From the NCBI RefSeq assembly GCF_000787395.1, contig NZ_JRAA01000002.1, positions 744,001-808,000 on the forward strand: a stretch of DNA of 64,000 nt, given 5' to 3'. The DNA is from Solemya velum gill symbiont (GTDB lineage Bacteria; Pseudomonadota; Gammaproteobacteria; Chromatiales; Chromatiaceae). Shown here in pieces: positions 37,083 to 46,279 of this stretch (its first letter is position 1; each line of letters starts with the position of its first letter). The position numbers were made by a program, and so were the translations under genes. Below the pieces are notes generated by a model. It searched no databases. It saw nothing but the letters and a program-made list of their open reading frames with translations, and was not told the DNA's origin.

Positions 37083-39161
37083 TCAGTAACCTAAAGGATA
37101 AGGCCCATACTCTCGCTGACTGCCCCACACTTCCTGCTCGGCCAGCTTGTAGAGATAGTCGACACCCGGCAGGGCGCCGGGGTCTGCGTAGAGGCATTCT
37201 CCGCCAAGTGGCGCATCGATCAATCCCGGCAACAGGTCACTGTTGATCCGCATCCAGCGACTTCCATCGGCATCTTTTCTGTCGATATAGAAACCGACTG
37301 TGCCAAGCTCTTCGAGTGTTGACCACTTGAAGATAGCCACCTTGCCATCGCTGTCCGGGTCCAGAAGCTCTGTGAGCTCGTCAATAAGTTTGCTCCGATC
37401 AGAGCCGCTTGAATTATCCGCTCTACTTTGATCGTACGAAGACAAAAGGAGTTCGAGTTCTTTTCCGTCCAGGGAAGAAAGAAGCTCATCGACCGAAACA
37501 GACTCAAGAACAACGCTGATGATTGATACCGATGTCGGTGAATATAGCAAATATCCGCCAGGAACAAAATTGGATACGTGTCCATTGAGGGTAAAGTTGT
37601 TATGAGATGCATTCTGGGCGGGAGAGTTGATGGCATCAACAACTGATGAAATCGCCGTGTTATTTGCACCGGCGGTGCCCTGGTTGGACTTGTAATATGC
37701 TTCCAGGTTTGTCTCGTTGCCGTGCAGTTCCCTGTTCTTGTAGCCTGAAATCTGGCTCTGCGTTCTGGCTTCATGCCAGATCCGAAGCTCGTCCATCTGG
37801 CCTGTTAAAAAGTCTACGGGCGTCGCTGGACTTGGATAATGGCCACACCCGATGGTCACATCCTGGTTGATTATGACACTGTCTTCATTCGTACCAATAA
37901 TCGTGTCGCTATCCTCCAGAACACCATCAACGTACAGCTCAACGGTGCGGATACTCTTGCGAACAACTGCGACATGGTGCCAACTCTCATCGGTCACATC
38001 CGTGGTCGAATAAAGCGTGGCTGCCTCTCCGTTCCCGAGATTGATATACAAGCCAGCCTGATTAGTTGAAGCGATAAAGAGTGCATAGCGCTTGCCGACG
38101 CCAGTATTTGTATTTCTGGCAACTACCAAAACCTGTGAAGCACCGGTTACCGTCGACTTGAGCCATGTCTCAATGGTGAAATCAGAGGTGCCGACATTAA
38201 ACGCGGAGGTTCCACTACCCGGCGCCTGCACACAGTCATTCGTGCCGTCAAAATCGAGCACATTGGAGTTGGTACTGAGAAAATGCGGCTCTTCAACAAA
38301 GTTGGAAAAGTGATTGGCCATAGCAAAGTTTTTTATCGAGGCATTCTCGGACAACGGGGAAGAGGCCGAATCTAACACTGTTGAAATAACATTGATCTCG
38401 TTGGCGACACCCTGGTTGAAGTTGTAATAGACTCTCAGGTTCGCCTCGGTACCAGTTAACCGGCCATACATGTTATTTTGTATCTCGGTCTGCGTCCTTG
38501 CTTCCCACCAGACCCTCAGTTCGTCAAACCGCCCTTCATAATAAACACTCCCCAGCGCACCAGTAGCCGGGACAGTGCTAACACCGATACGTGCAGGATT
38601 GCCCACTATGTCAATTGAGGTATCACTGGGTGTGAGGGTATCTGTATCTTTCAGGTCTCCGTCGACATAGAGCCTGAACACATTGCCAGTGTCACGGACT
38701 ACAGCGACATGGTGCCAGTTTCCGTCTGCCAGGTCAGTTGCATAATCCAAATAGGCTACGTCACCTGCACCCAGGCCGAGTCGAACCTCGACGCTGATAC
38801 CGTTGGTCGTATTCGACGAGATGAGAAGACCATCAAATGTACTTGAAATAACTGCCAGGAGAGGATTATCGCTGGCTGTATCCGATTTGGGCCTGATCCA
38901 GAGTTCGACAGTAAACAGGTTGGAGTCAAAATCATAGGCATTGCCATTAGTGTATGGAATTTCCAGGTAGTCGTTTGTTCCGTCAAAATCCAGTGCATTT
39001 GAGTGGGCGGATTGAAACGCGGGAAAAATCAGAAGAACGAGCATTAGCCTGAAAAGCCAATGATGAATCATCACTTTTGGTTGGATAGCGCGACTACCGC
39101 ATTGAGGAATTGAAAGCGAAGCGTGGGTGCACTCAGAGCCTTGAAAAAATTGGTGCAACAT
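37083..39161 (-). CDS. Secreted protein with two LamG domains and a shared C-terminal module
   Basis: Two LamG-like (concanavalin A-like lectin) domains are present, each opening with a DFDGTND motif: SNALDFDGTNDYLEIPY near residue 55 and SNVLDFDGTNDCVQAPGSG near residue 300. Each has the typical DGNWHHVAVVRDTGNVFRLY or DESWHHVAVVRKSIRTVELY strand and ends near AYYKSNQG/VYYNFNQG. Residues from about 545 on form the module shared with the neighbours: LLDPDSDGKVAIFKWSTLEE, GTVGFYIDR, LLPGLIDAPLGGECLYADPG and REYGPYPLGY at the very end. A signal peptide (MIHHWLFRLMLVLLIFPAFQ) starts at residue 31; either translation starts there (39071) or, with a better GGGAG ribosome site, at 39161. Ligand unknown; such proteins often bind carbohydrate or cell surfaces. 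Confidence 0.8.
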   Translation of the reverse strand: MLHQFFQGSECTHASLSIPQCGSRAIQPKVMIHHWLFRLMLVLLIFPAFQSAHSNALDFDGTNDYLEIPYTNGNAYDFDSNLFTVELWIRPKSDTASDNPLLAVISSTFDGLLISSNTTNGISVEVRLGLGAGDVAYLDYATDLADGNWHHVAVVRDTGNVFRLYVDGDLKDTDTLTPSDTSIDIVGNPARIGVSTVPATGALGSVYYEGRFDELRVWWEARTQTEIQNNMYGRLTGTEANLRVYYNFNQGVANEINVISTVLDSASSPLSENASIKNFAMANHFSNFVEEPHFLSTNSNVLDFDGTNDCVQAPGSGTSAFNVGTSDFTIETWLKSTVTGASQVLVVARNTNTGVGKRYALFIASTNQAGLYINLGNGEAATLYSTTDVTDESWHHVAVVRKSIRTVELYVDGVLEDSDTIIGTNEDSVIINQDVTIGCGHYPSPATPVDFLTGQMDELRIWHEARTQSQISGYKNRELHGNETNLEAYYKSNQGTAGANNTAISSVVDAINSPAQNASHNNFTLNGHVSNFVPGGYLLYSPTSVSIISVVLESVSVDELLSSLDGKELELLLSSYDQSRADNSSGSDRSKLIDELTELLDPDSDGKVAIFKWSTLEELGTVGFYIDRKDADGSRWMRINSDLLPGLIDAPLGGECLYADPGALPGVDYLYKLAEQEVWGSQREYGPYPLGY

Positions 39162-39235
39162 CCTGTTGTTCTCCCTGAACTTTATTATTAATCCTCCTAT
39201 ACTCTAAGCATAGTAATACCTGTGAAGTGGATCAG

Positions 39236-40486
39236 TCAATAACGCATTTGATAGGGACCATACTCCCGGGTACTGCCCCAAGCCTCCTGCTCGCTCAGCC
39301 TGTAGTAGTAGCTAATACCAGGCACAGCACCCGGGTCTGCGTAGAAATACTCTCCGCCAAGCGGCGCATCAACAAGGCCGGGTAACAGCTTTCGGTTGAT
39401 CCGTATCCACCCCTCACTTCCCGACTCACGGCGATCAACAAAGAAACCAACTGTCCCCTGCTCCTCAAGTGTTGTCCAATGTATGACTGCCACTTGCCCA
39501 TCACCATCCGCATCGAGAAGACGCCGCAGTACATCAGGTGACGCAGGCCGGTCCACCTCATCCGATGATGTATCATCGCCAAAGGAATTGATGAGCGCAG
39601 CCAGGCTACCTGTATCAAGACCTGTGAGCAGTTGATCCACGGGAACACTCCTGATATCCACGCTGCCAATCACGGCCACCGTCGTTGGCCTTGCGGTTTC
39701 AGCAACAAAATTGGAAGAGCTGCCATTCAGGGTGAAATTATAGATGGTCGCGTCCACGGAGGCTGTTTGGCCCGTGACTTTCGTAATGCTTGTATTATTT
39801 CCGCCGGCAACGCCCTGGTTGAAATTATAGTAGGCAACAAGATCTGTCTCGTTACCGGCCAGTTCAATATCGTCTTCCGCACGTATCTCAGCCAGTGTCT
39901 TGGCTTTTGACCAGAAACGCAGTTCATCCATCTGGCCTGTAAAGTATTTACTAGTCGTGGCTGGGGTTGGGTAGTAATCACAACCGATAGTCAGGTCCTG
40001 ATTGATATTCACACCTGTCGCCGTAGAGCCGGAAATCGTGGCACTGTCCTCGAGTGCTCCGTCGACATACAACTCGATTGTGCGTATATCCTTGCGAACA
40101 GCTGCGACATGGTGCCATGTACCATCAGCCACATCCGTTGTTGAGAAAAGCGTACCAACATCATTATTGTTATTACCGAGACTGATAAAAAAAACGGCCT
40201 TGTTGTCCGTCCCGATAGCGAAGATATAGCGATCCCCTTCGTTATGATCGGAAAAACGAACCGTCACAAGGTTCTGTGCAACACCTGTCGCTGTGGACTT
40301 GACCCAGACCTCGATAGTGAAATCCGATGTATTGAAATCAAACACCGAGCCACTGCCGGCAGGTGCCAGAAGGTAGTCATTTGTTCCGTCATAATCGAGG
40401 ACATTTGATTGTGCAAACGATAATGTGGGGGACAGGCAGAAAAAGATAAACAGCCAGTAAAATGGATGATACGGAGCATTCTTCAT
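39236..40486 (-). CDS. Secreted single-LamG-domain protein with the shared C-terminal module
   Basis: The 416 residues begin with a signal peptide (WLFIFFCLSPTLSFAQS) and then one LamG domain (SNVLDYDGTNDYLLAPAGSG, ADGTWHHVAAVRKDIRTIEL, GQMDELRFWSKAKTLAEIR). The last 140 residues are the module found in both neighbours: a linker (VAVIGSVDIRSVPVDQLLTG), a Ca-loop-like LLDADGDGQVAVIHW, then TLEEQGTVGFFVDRRES and a terminal REYGPYQMRY. That module resembles fibronectin-type beta-sandwich modules of secreted bacterial proteins. There is no PEP-CTERM or LPXTG tail. It is the first gene of a three-gene paralog array, with a good AGGGG ribosome site. The 205 bases upstream contain no gene. Confidence 0.85.
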   Translation of the reverse strand: MKNAPYHPFYWLFIFFCLSPTLSFAQSNVLDYDGTNDYLLAPAGSGSVFDFNTSDFTIEVWVKSTATGVAQNLVTVRFSDHNEGDRYIFAIGTDNKAVFFISLGNNNNDVGTLFSTTDVADGTWHHVAAVRKDIRTIELYVDGALEDSATISGSTATGVNINQDLTIGCDYYPTPATTSKYFTGQMDELRFWSKAKTLAEIRAEDDIELAGNETDLVAYYNFNQGVAGGNNTSITKVTGQTASVDATIYNFTLNGSSSNFVAETARPTTVAVIGSVDIRSVPVDQLLTGLDTGSLAALINSFGDDTSSDEVDRPASPDVLRRLLDADGDGQVAVIHWTTLEEQGTVGFFVDRRESGSEGWIRINRKLLPGLVDAPLGGEYFYADPGAVPGISYYYRLSEQEAWGSTREYGPYQMRY

Positions 40487-40691
40487 CTCCGCACCCCTCT
40501 CAGAAATACGTTTTCTAGACTATGGTAGCTTGACAAAAGCCACTTACCAAATCTGTACATACATACAGCTTCAGTGTTTTTTAGCTATTTTTCAAGACGG
40601 AAGGCAGTTTGAAATTGTGTTTTCAGACTTTCGGGAGCACAACCCTCAACTGGATTGGTGTAGCAACCGGGGTGAATGGGGTAGGTTAGCG

Positions 40692-42011
40692 TTATGACTG
40701 GAGGTAGCGCGTCAACAGTCCCATGTCGGCATGCTCGGCTGGTGCCTTGATACGCACCTGGTAGCCTCCACCCGGCACTTCCTCCATCTGGTTGCCGTTG
40801 AGATCCTCAATATGTTCGAGGCGGAAACGATGATTATGTTCAGGAGTCAGCAGTTCCACTTCATCACCCTTGCGGAACTTGTTTTTTGCCAGCACTTCGA
40901 TCATGCCATTGTCACCCTGCTGCTGCGGAACCACTTCGGCGACAAACTGCTGCTGCATGCTCTTTGAAATTCCAGCTCGGTAGTTTTGCATCTCGTCGGT
41001 TTCATGACGCTGGAAAAAGCCATCAGTGTAACCGCGGTTGGCGAGCCCCTCGAGATCGTCCAGCAGTTCGGGACGAAAGGGCCTACCAGCGACGGCATCA
41101 TCGATCGCCTGTCGGTAGACCTGTGTGGTTCTTGCCGTGTAGTAGTGGGACTTGGTGCGACCCTCGATCTTGAGGCAATCGACGCCGATTTCAACGAGAC
41201 GCTGCACATGCTCGACGGCACGCAGGTCCTTGGAGTTCATAATGTAGGTGCCCTGCTCGTCCTCGAACACAGGCATCAGTTCACCGGGGCGGTTCTTCTC
41301 TTCTATATAGTATATTTCGTCGGCTGCAGGATGACGCTTGATCGCTTCTGCTGGAAAAGCAGTCGGTTCCTGCATCGCTTGCATGATCTGCTCGCCGTCA
41401 CCGAGTTTGTACTCCCAGCGGCATGCGTTGGTGCAGGTGCCCTGGTTGGCATCGCGGTGGTTAAAGTAGCCCGACAGCAGGCAGCGGCCCGAGTAGGCAA
41501 TGCAGAGTGCGCCGTGGACGAAGACTTCAATCTCCATGTCAGGGCACGCCTGGCGGATCGCCTCGACCTCGTCGAGCGATAACTCGCGAGACAGGATGAC
41601 GCGGCTCAAGCCCACCGACTGCCAGAATTTCACACCAGCCGAGTTGACCGTGTTGGCCTGCACCGACAGGTGAACCGGCATATCTGGCCAATTTTCACGT
41701 ACCAGCATGATGAGGCCCGGATCAGCCATGATGAGTGCGTCCGGCCCCATTTCGACGACCGGGCGTATGTCGTCAAGAAAGGTTTTCAGCTTGGCACCGT
41801 GCGGCATGACATTGGTGGCCACGAAGAACTGCTTGCCCTGCGAATGTGCCTCATCGATGCCTGTGCGCAGGTTCTCTTCGAGAAAATCGTTATTGCGCAC
41901 GCGCAGGCTGTAGCGCGGCATGCCGGCGTAGACGGCGTCCGCACCATAGGCGTAGGCGTAGCGCATGTTTCTCAGGGTTCCCGCAGGAGCCAGTAGTTCA
42001 GGTGATTTCAT
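40692..42011 (-). CDS. trhP: TrhP (YegQ), U32-family tRNA U34 hydroxylation protein
   Basis: TrhP acts in prephenate-dependent hydroxylation of uridine-34 in tRNAs, forming ho5U, and belongs to peptidase family U32. The 439 residues contain the opening SPELLAPAGTLRNMRYAYAY, the U32 signature EVFVHGALCIAYSGRCLLSG, an iron-sulfur Cys cluster region ANQGTCTNACRWEYKL, and CLKIEGRTKSHYYTA. The C-terminal beta domain (FRKGDEVELLTPE) is the YegQ type. It is transcribed divergently from prk. Confidence 0.93.
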   Translation of the reverse strand: MKSPELLAPAGTLRNMRYAYAYGADAVYAGMPRYSLRVRNNDFLEENLRTGIDEAHSQGKQFFVATNVMPHGAKLKTFLDDIRPVVEMGPDALIMADPGLIMLVRENWPDMPVHLSVQANTVNSAGVKFWQSVGLSRVILSRELSLDEVEAIRQACPDMEIEVFVHGALCIAYSGRCLLSGYFNHRDANQGTCTNACRWEYKLGDGEQIMQAMQEPTAFPAEAIKRHPAADEIYYIEEKNRPGELMPVFEDEQGTYIMNSKDLRAVEHVQRLVEIGVDCLKIEGRTKSHYYTARTTQVYRQAIDDAVAGRPFRPELLDDLEGLANRGYTDGFFQRHETDEMQNYRAGISKSMQQQFVAEVVPQQQGDNGMIEVLAKNKFRKGDEVELLTPEHNHRFRLEHIEDLNGNQMEEVPGGGYQVRIKAPAEHADMGLLTRYLQS

Positions 42012-42270
42012 GCGCGTATTGTACTGATTGATTAAGGAAAAATCAGGTTGATAACCGCTTCATATGTGGTAGTTACTGATGATTGCTGCAATGGCGATGT
42101 CTACGACAGTCCGCCCTGGAGGTAGATTCTGGAAAAACACCTGAATGCCGCACAATTGCTGTCGTTGCAGCCTATATCGGCACCCCAACATCTATCTTGT
42201 TGATATATCAATTTTTTTTATTACTGCGGCGCAAAAAGAATGCGTTAGAGTATTATGATATATTCAATTT

Positions 42271-42331
42271 CGACTGAATTCCGCAAGAGTCGATGGGATA
42301 GCAATTAGAGTGCTATCCCATCAGCTTTTTT
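42271..42331 (+). terminator. Strong intrinsic-terminator hairpin in the prk leader
   Basis: A 12-base perfect stem (GATGGGATAGCA at 42292-42303, TGCTATCCCATC at 42311-42322) with a 7-base loop is followed by AGC and six T (42326-42331), ending 42 bases before the prk ATG. A second short stem (CGACT/AGTCG, 42271-42275 with 42288-42292) sits directly upstream and shares one base with it. It points in the direction of prk, so it is either an attenuator or the 3' end of a small leader RNA. No gene is otherwise visible in the 362 bases between trhP and prk. Confidence 0.8.
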
Positions 42332-42373
42332 CAATGAATTCAATTTAAAAGATAAGAAATACAGGAGTAGGAC

Positions 42374-43243
42374 ATGTCAGAGAAACACCCAGTGGTTGCT
42401 ATCACAGGTTCATCCGGTGCAGGCACGACAACCGTTAAACGCGCTTTCGAACATATCTTCCAGCGCGAAGGCATTACCCCGGCAATCGTAGAAGGTGACA
42501 GCTATCACCGTTACGACCGCGTAGCAATGAAAGAGAAAATGGCTGGCGGAATGAGTCATTTTGGCCCGGAAGCAAACCGTTTTGACAAACTCGCCGAGCT
42601 TTTCGAAACCTACGGCAAAACAGGCACAGGCGAGAAGCGCTACTACCTCCACTCTCCCGAAGAAGCAGCTGAACACAATGCGCGTCTTAGCGTTGATAAA
42701 CAGTCAGGTGAATTCACGCCGTGGGAAGAGATCCCCAGCGGTACAGACCTGCTCTTCTATGAAGGCCTGCACGGTCTCGCAGTTGATGATGAAAACGATG
42801 TTGCCCAGCACGTCGACCTCGGCATTGGCGTTGTACCAGTGGTTAACCTGGAGTGGATCCAGAAGATTTTCCGTGACAGCGCAGAGCGCGGTTACTCCGC
42901 AGAAGCGATTGTTGATACCATCCTGCGTCGTATGCCGGACTACATCAACCACATCACACCCCAGTTCTCACGTACTGATATCAACTTCCAGCGTGTTGCA
43001 ACCGTCGATACCTCGAACCCTTTCATCGCGCGTGATATCCCGACCCCGGATGAAAGCTTTGTTGTCATCCGCTTCGCCGACCCGAAGAAGTTCGACACTG
43101 ATTTCGTCTACCTGCAGTCGATGATTCCAAACTCGTTCATGTCTCGCCGTAACACCCTGGTCGTGCCCGGTGGCAAGATGGGATTCGCCATGGAGGTTAT
43201 CCTTGGACCGATTATCGAGCGCATGATGGATCGTGCTCGCTGA
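42374..43243 (+). CDS. prk: Phosphoribulokinase (proteobacterial class I)
   Basis: PRK phosphorylates ribulose-5-phosphate to ribulose-1,5-bisphosphate, the CO2 acceptor of RuBisCO, so the host very probably fixes CO2 by the Calvin cycle. The P-loop ITGSSGAGTTTVKRAF, the substrate region VEGDSYHRYDR and FYEGLHGLAVDDENDVAQHV are present. The 289 residues match the octameric, NADH-regulated proteobacterial form rather than the redox-regulated plant form. AGGAG lies seven bases before ATG. RuBisCO genes are not adjacent. It is monocistronic, flanked by a leader hairpin and a terminator. Confidence 0.97.
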   Translation: MSEKHPVVAITGSSGAGTTTVKRAFEHIFQREGITPAIVEGDSYHRYDRVAMKEKMAGGMSHFGPEANRFDKLAELFETYGKTGTGEKRYYLHSPEEAAEHNARLSVDKQSGEFTPWEEIPSGTDLLFYEGLHGLAVDDENDVAQHVDLGIGVVPVVNLEWIQKIFRDSAERGYSAEAIVDTILRRMPDYINHITPQFSRTDINFQRVATVDTSNPFIARDIPTPDESFVVIRFADPKKFDTDFVYLQSMIPNSFMSRRNTLVVPGGKMGFAMEVILGPIIERMMDRAR

Positions 43244-43270
43244 TACAGCAACCAGGACTCCAAATAGAAA

Positions 43271-43294
43271 AGCGGCCAGTTGGCCGCTTTTTTT
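43271..43294 (+). terminator. Intrinsic terminator of prk
   Basis: Stem AGCGGCCA (43271-43278) and TGGCCGCT (43281-43288) with a two-base loop as written is followed by a T-run to 43294. It lies 27 bases after the prk stop. Confidence 0.92.
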
Positions 43295-43438
43295 CATTAT
43301 TGCAGAACATTGTTATCCGCCACAACCTGGAATAGCGCAAGATTGATACCGATAGATCACTGTGCAAATCTTTTAAATTGTCCTGGTATATGGTCAAATA
43401 CAAGGTCATTTCTACCAGCTTTTTGGTCAACCTGACTA

Positions 43439-44167
43439 ATGACTTCGAGCAGCCCGACTAGAGGCGTAATCTACATTGCGACGGGAGAGCCTTATCGAAC
43501 AGCGGCCTTCCGCTCAGCGGAAAGTGTACGCAAACACTCGCCTGATCTCGCCATCGATCTGTATACAGACGTCATACCAGAGGGAGACACGCCTTTCGAT
43601 CATATCGGTATCGTGGAAAACCCACACCCAAGGTCGAAAGTTGACTACCTGCAAAAAAGCCGTTTTGAAGAAACCCTTTATCTTGATTCTGATACGAAAG
43701 TTGTTGCCGATATCACCGGGATGTTTGACCTGCTCGAGCGTTTCGACATCGCTTTAGCCCATGCCCATGCGAGAAACAGGAGGGGAACGACTGAACTGTG
43801 GCGAACGGAAATACCCGATGCCTTCCCTCAACTCAATGGCGGAGTCATCCTGTTCCGCAATTCAGATGCTGTCAATGCCATGTTGAAGGCGTGGTCAGAT
43901 TCGTATCACCATGCCGGCTTCTCCAAGGACCAGGTGACATTACGGGAGTTACTCTGGATTTCAGATTTGCGCATGCATATACTCCCACCCGAATACAATA
44001 TTCGCTACAGCCGATATATTGACTTCTGGGAGTCCTGGGAAGCAGATCCCAAGATTCTTCACTATGCCGTTTTTCACAAGGAACTCCGTCCCAAAAAAAC
44101 TCTTCTGGAAAGAGTGACAGCTCCTGTCAAAAAATTGCGCACGCGGCTCAGGCCAAAAAATCGATGA
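43439..44167 (+). CDS. GT-A-fold glycosyltransferase-like protein
   Basis: The protein begins GVIYIATGEPYRTAAFRSAE and has a DxD nucleotide-sugar/metal motif at residues 83-85 (FEETLYLDSDTKVVAD). AFPQLNGGVILFRNS follows, the pattern of GT8-like and related nucleotide-diphospho-sugar transferases. At 242 residues it is a minimal catalytic domain with a basic C-terminus (KKLRTRLRPKNR) that could touch the membrane. Donor and acceptor are unknown. It is the first gene of the glycan island after the prk terminator. Confidence 0.75.
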   Translation: MTSSSPTRGVIYIATGEPYRTAAFRSAESVRKHSPDLAIDLYTDVIPEGDTPFDHIGIVENPHPRSKVDYLQKSRFEETLYLDSDTKVVADITGMFDLLERFDIALAHAHARNRRGTTELWRTEIPDAFPQLNGGVILFRNSDAVNAMLKAWSDSYHHAGFSKDQVTLRELLWISDLRMHILPPEYNIRYSRYIDFWESWEADPKILHYAVFHKELRPKKTLLERVTAPVKKLRTRLRPKNR

Positions 44168-44237
44168 TTTCTATAACCAAGACTATATTTTCTGTGAGAT
44201 TGATTCATCCGGGCTCTGTGCACTTCGGGACTTCCAA

Positions 44238-44990
44238 ATGATTGTGAGTTGGCAGAATAAATATATTTTTGTACACAGTAGGAAAACGGCAGGCAGTTCT
44301 ATTGTGGTCAGTCTTTCTCGTAATTTAGGGCCCGATGACCTGGTATTGTCAGCGATTAAAGAGATTGTTGAGGCAAAAATACAGCTGCCCGACAAAGTCA
44401 TACAGACTGCATTGCGTACAAAACCAATTTCAGTTCTATTCGCACGCTATTTAAAATCCGAAAAATATTCCGAAGCAATCAGTAAGGGCGTAAAGAAGGC
44501 CTATATGCCCTCTCTTGGAAAGAAGCCTCAGCATGCCCCCGCAGAAAAAATCCGAAACACATTTCCTCGCGAGTGGGAAGAATTCACAAAATTTTCTGTT
44601 GTCAGGAATCCTTTTGACAAGACTGTCTCAGACTATTTCTGGAGAACAAAAGGATCACCAAATCCACCAGATTTTTCAACCTATGTGCATGCATTAAGAG
44701 ATGGTGACAAATTAGGTGGTCAAGTGCCAATCGCTCATCATGACAATTGGAAAAGTTATTCGATAGACGGTTGTTTAGCACTAGACTACTATGTTCGATA
44801 TGAGTCTTTACAGAAAGATTTAATAAATTTTTGCAATGAGGCAGGTATTGAGTATGACGGTTGGCTACCTAACTCCAAGGGTAAAATTCGTAAAGTAAGA
44901 GATTATCGGGATATGTATGACAGCAATACCCGCAGCATTGTTGCTGATCTCTACGGGCCAGAAATCGAGTCTATGGGATATACATTTTGA
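44238..44990 (+). CDS. P-loop sulfotransferase (1 of 4)
   Basis: Sulfotransferases move sulfate from PAPS to a hydroxyl or amine of a glycan or lipid. The 5'-phosphosulfate loop is FVHSRKTAGSSIV (residues 11-23), and the 3'-phosphate motif is KFSVVRNPFDKTVSDYFW (around residues 118-135), as in the Sulfotransfer_2 group. The 250 residues lack a membrane segment, so it probably acts in the cytoplasm on a lipid-linked glycan. Base composition is AT-richer than the housekeeping regions. Confidence 0.8.
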   Translation: MIVSWQNKYIFVHSRKTAGSSIVVSLSRNLGPDDLVLSAIKEIVEAKIQLPDKVIQTALRTKPISVLFARYLKSEKYSEAISKGVKKAYMPSLGKKPQHAPAEKIRNTFPREWEEFTKFSVVRNPFDKTVSDYFWRTKGSPNPPDFSTYVHALRDGDKLGGQVPIAHHDNWKSYSIDGCLALDYYVRYESLQKDLINFCNEAGIEYDGWLPNSKGKIRKVRDYRDMYDSNTRSIVADLYGPEIESMGYTF

Positions 44991-45063
44991 GAGTATTGAT
45001 ACGCTTGAAAATCAAACGACCTCCTCCCAATGCACATACATCCGCACATTCCTGATATCGTAA

Positions 45064-46125
45064 ATGAATAACAACAATAAACTTACCCTTGCAGATCTTG
45101 GCAATAGTCTTTCTATTGAATCCGGAACACTCGACCCGAAGAAGCTTACGGTCTACGGTATCTTCAAAAATGAGCTCTACTTTCTACGAAGTTTTCTGTC
45201 CCACTACAGGTCTATCGGTGTTGAGCAATTTTTAATATTAGATGATAGCTCTGAAGACGGTACAAAGGAGTTTCTTGCATCACAAAATGACTGCGTGGTC
45301 TTATCAAGCCCCTACTCTTATGGTCAGGTGATCAAACTGACTGACTGGCAGACCAAGAAGCCTGTTCGCGCTGGCGTTCCCATGAAGACAGTCATACCCT
45401 CTCATTTTCTGGCAAATCAGTGGGCTATTTACGCAGATGCTGATGAATTCCTCTTTTTACCACCTGGAATCTCAACAGTTCAGGATCTGATCAAGCAACT
45501 CGAGCGAGGGCGTTATCGAGCTGTTGTCGCAAGTCTTGTTGACTTCTTTCCTGCTCAACTTTCATTCTCGTCACACGAGGCACCCGAAAATCTCGAAGAC
45601 CTCATTAATGAAGCGAGCTTTTTTGACACAATCCCACTAATCACCCTCGATCCGGATGAAGGAAAAATTGTCCGTCTGAACAAGGGCGCATCAAGCAGGA
45701 TTCTGTACGAGCACGGCATATACCAAAACCCGTGGTTCCTGAAGCCATTACCATCCTTTGTCAAACGCTCACCTTATTTGAAAAAGTATCAATTAACGAG
45801 TTCTGCAATGTCTAAAACACCCCTGATACGTTGGGACAGCGATGTCAGGATGGTGGGTAGCCATAGAGCAAATATTAAAGCACAACCTGGTTTGATCCTG
45901 ACATCTGCGCACTTCAAATTCACATCTGATCTTGAGCGCAGAATTGAGATGGCCATTAAACTTCGATCCTATTCTGGTAAAAGCAAGAAATACACTCGAT
46001 TAGCAAAGCTGATGCATCCCGCCTCCGACTCAGGGAACAGTCTATTAGGTCCAGATTCAAAAAAGTTTAATAGCGTGGAAGACTTCATCGAATGCGAACT
46101 GATGACCGTACCTGATGGTTTCTGA
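45064..46125 (+). CDS. Glycosyltransferase family 2/92-like protein
   Basis: The sequence LTVYGIFKNELYFLRSFLSH, then GVEQFLILDDSSEDGTKEF and the metal-binding DADEF at residues 125-129, place it in the Glyco_tranf_2_4 group. RWDSDVRMVGSHRANIKAQP and the late SAHFKF fit the family's second half. The 353-residue protein has no membrane helix. Acceptor and sugar are unknown; it is probably a side-chain transferase of the surface glycan. Confidence 0.78.
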   Translation: MNNNNKLTLADLGNSLSIESGTLDPKKLTVYGIFKNELYFLRSFLSHYRSIGVEQFLILDDSSEDGTKEFLASQNDCVVLSSPYSYGQVIKLTDWQTKKPVRAGVPMKTVIPSHFLANQWAIYADADEFLFLPPGISTVQDLIKQLERGRYRAVVASLVDFFPAQLSFSSHEAPENLEDLINEASFFDTIPLITLDPDEGKIVRLNKGASSRILYEHGIYQNPWFLKPLPSFVKRSPYLKKYQLTSSAMSKTPLIRWDSDVRMVGSHRANIKAQPGLILTSAHFKFTSDLERRIEMAIKLRSYSGKSKKYTRLAKLMHPASDSGNSLLGPDSKKFNSVEDFIECELMTVPDGF

Positions 46126-46279
46126 TCTTCAACCACGGATTCAGGCATGACCGAAACAACCAACACCTGTGTAGAAAATAACAATCAACAGGCTGCTCGC
46201 GCCGTATAAACAGACAGACCAGCCAAATTTCACGCATAATAGAAACACCAAGTTAAATGCCCATACGTATTGAAGAACC

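Noticed and set aside
36900-40486. Possible CRISPR or tandem-repeat array in the LamG region
   Set aside because: The repeated stretches are paralogous coding sequence with diverged codons and kilobase spacing, not short regular repeats with spacers.
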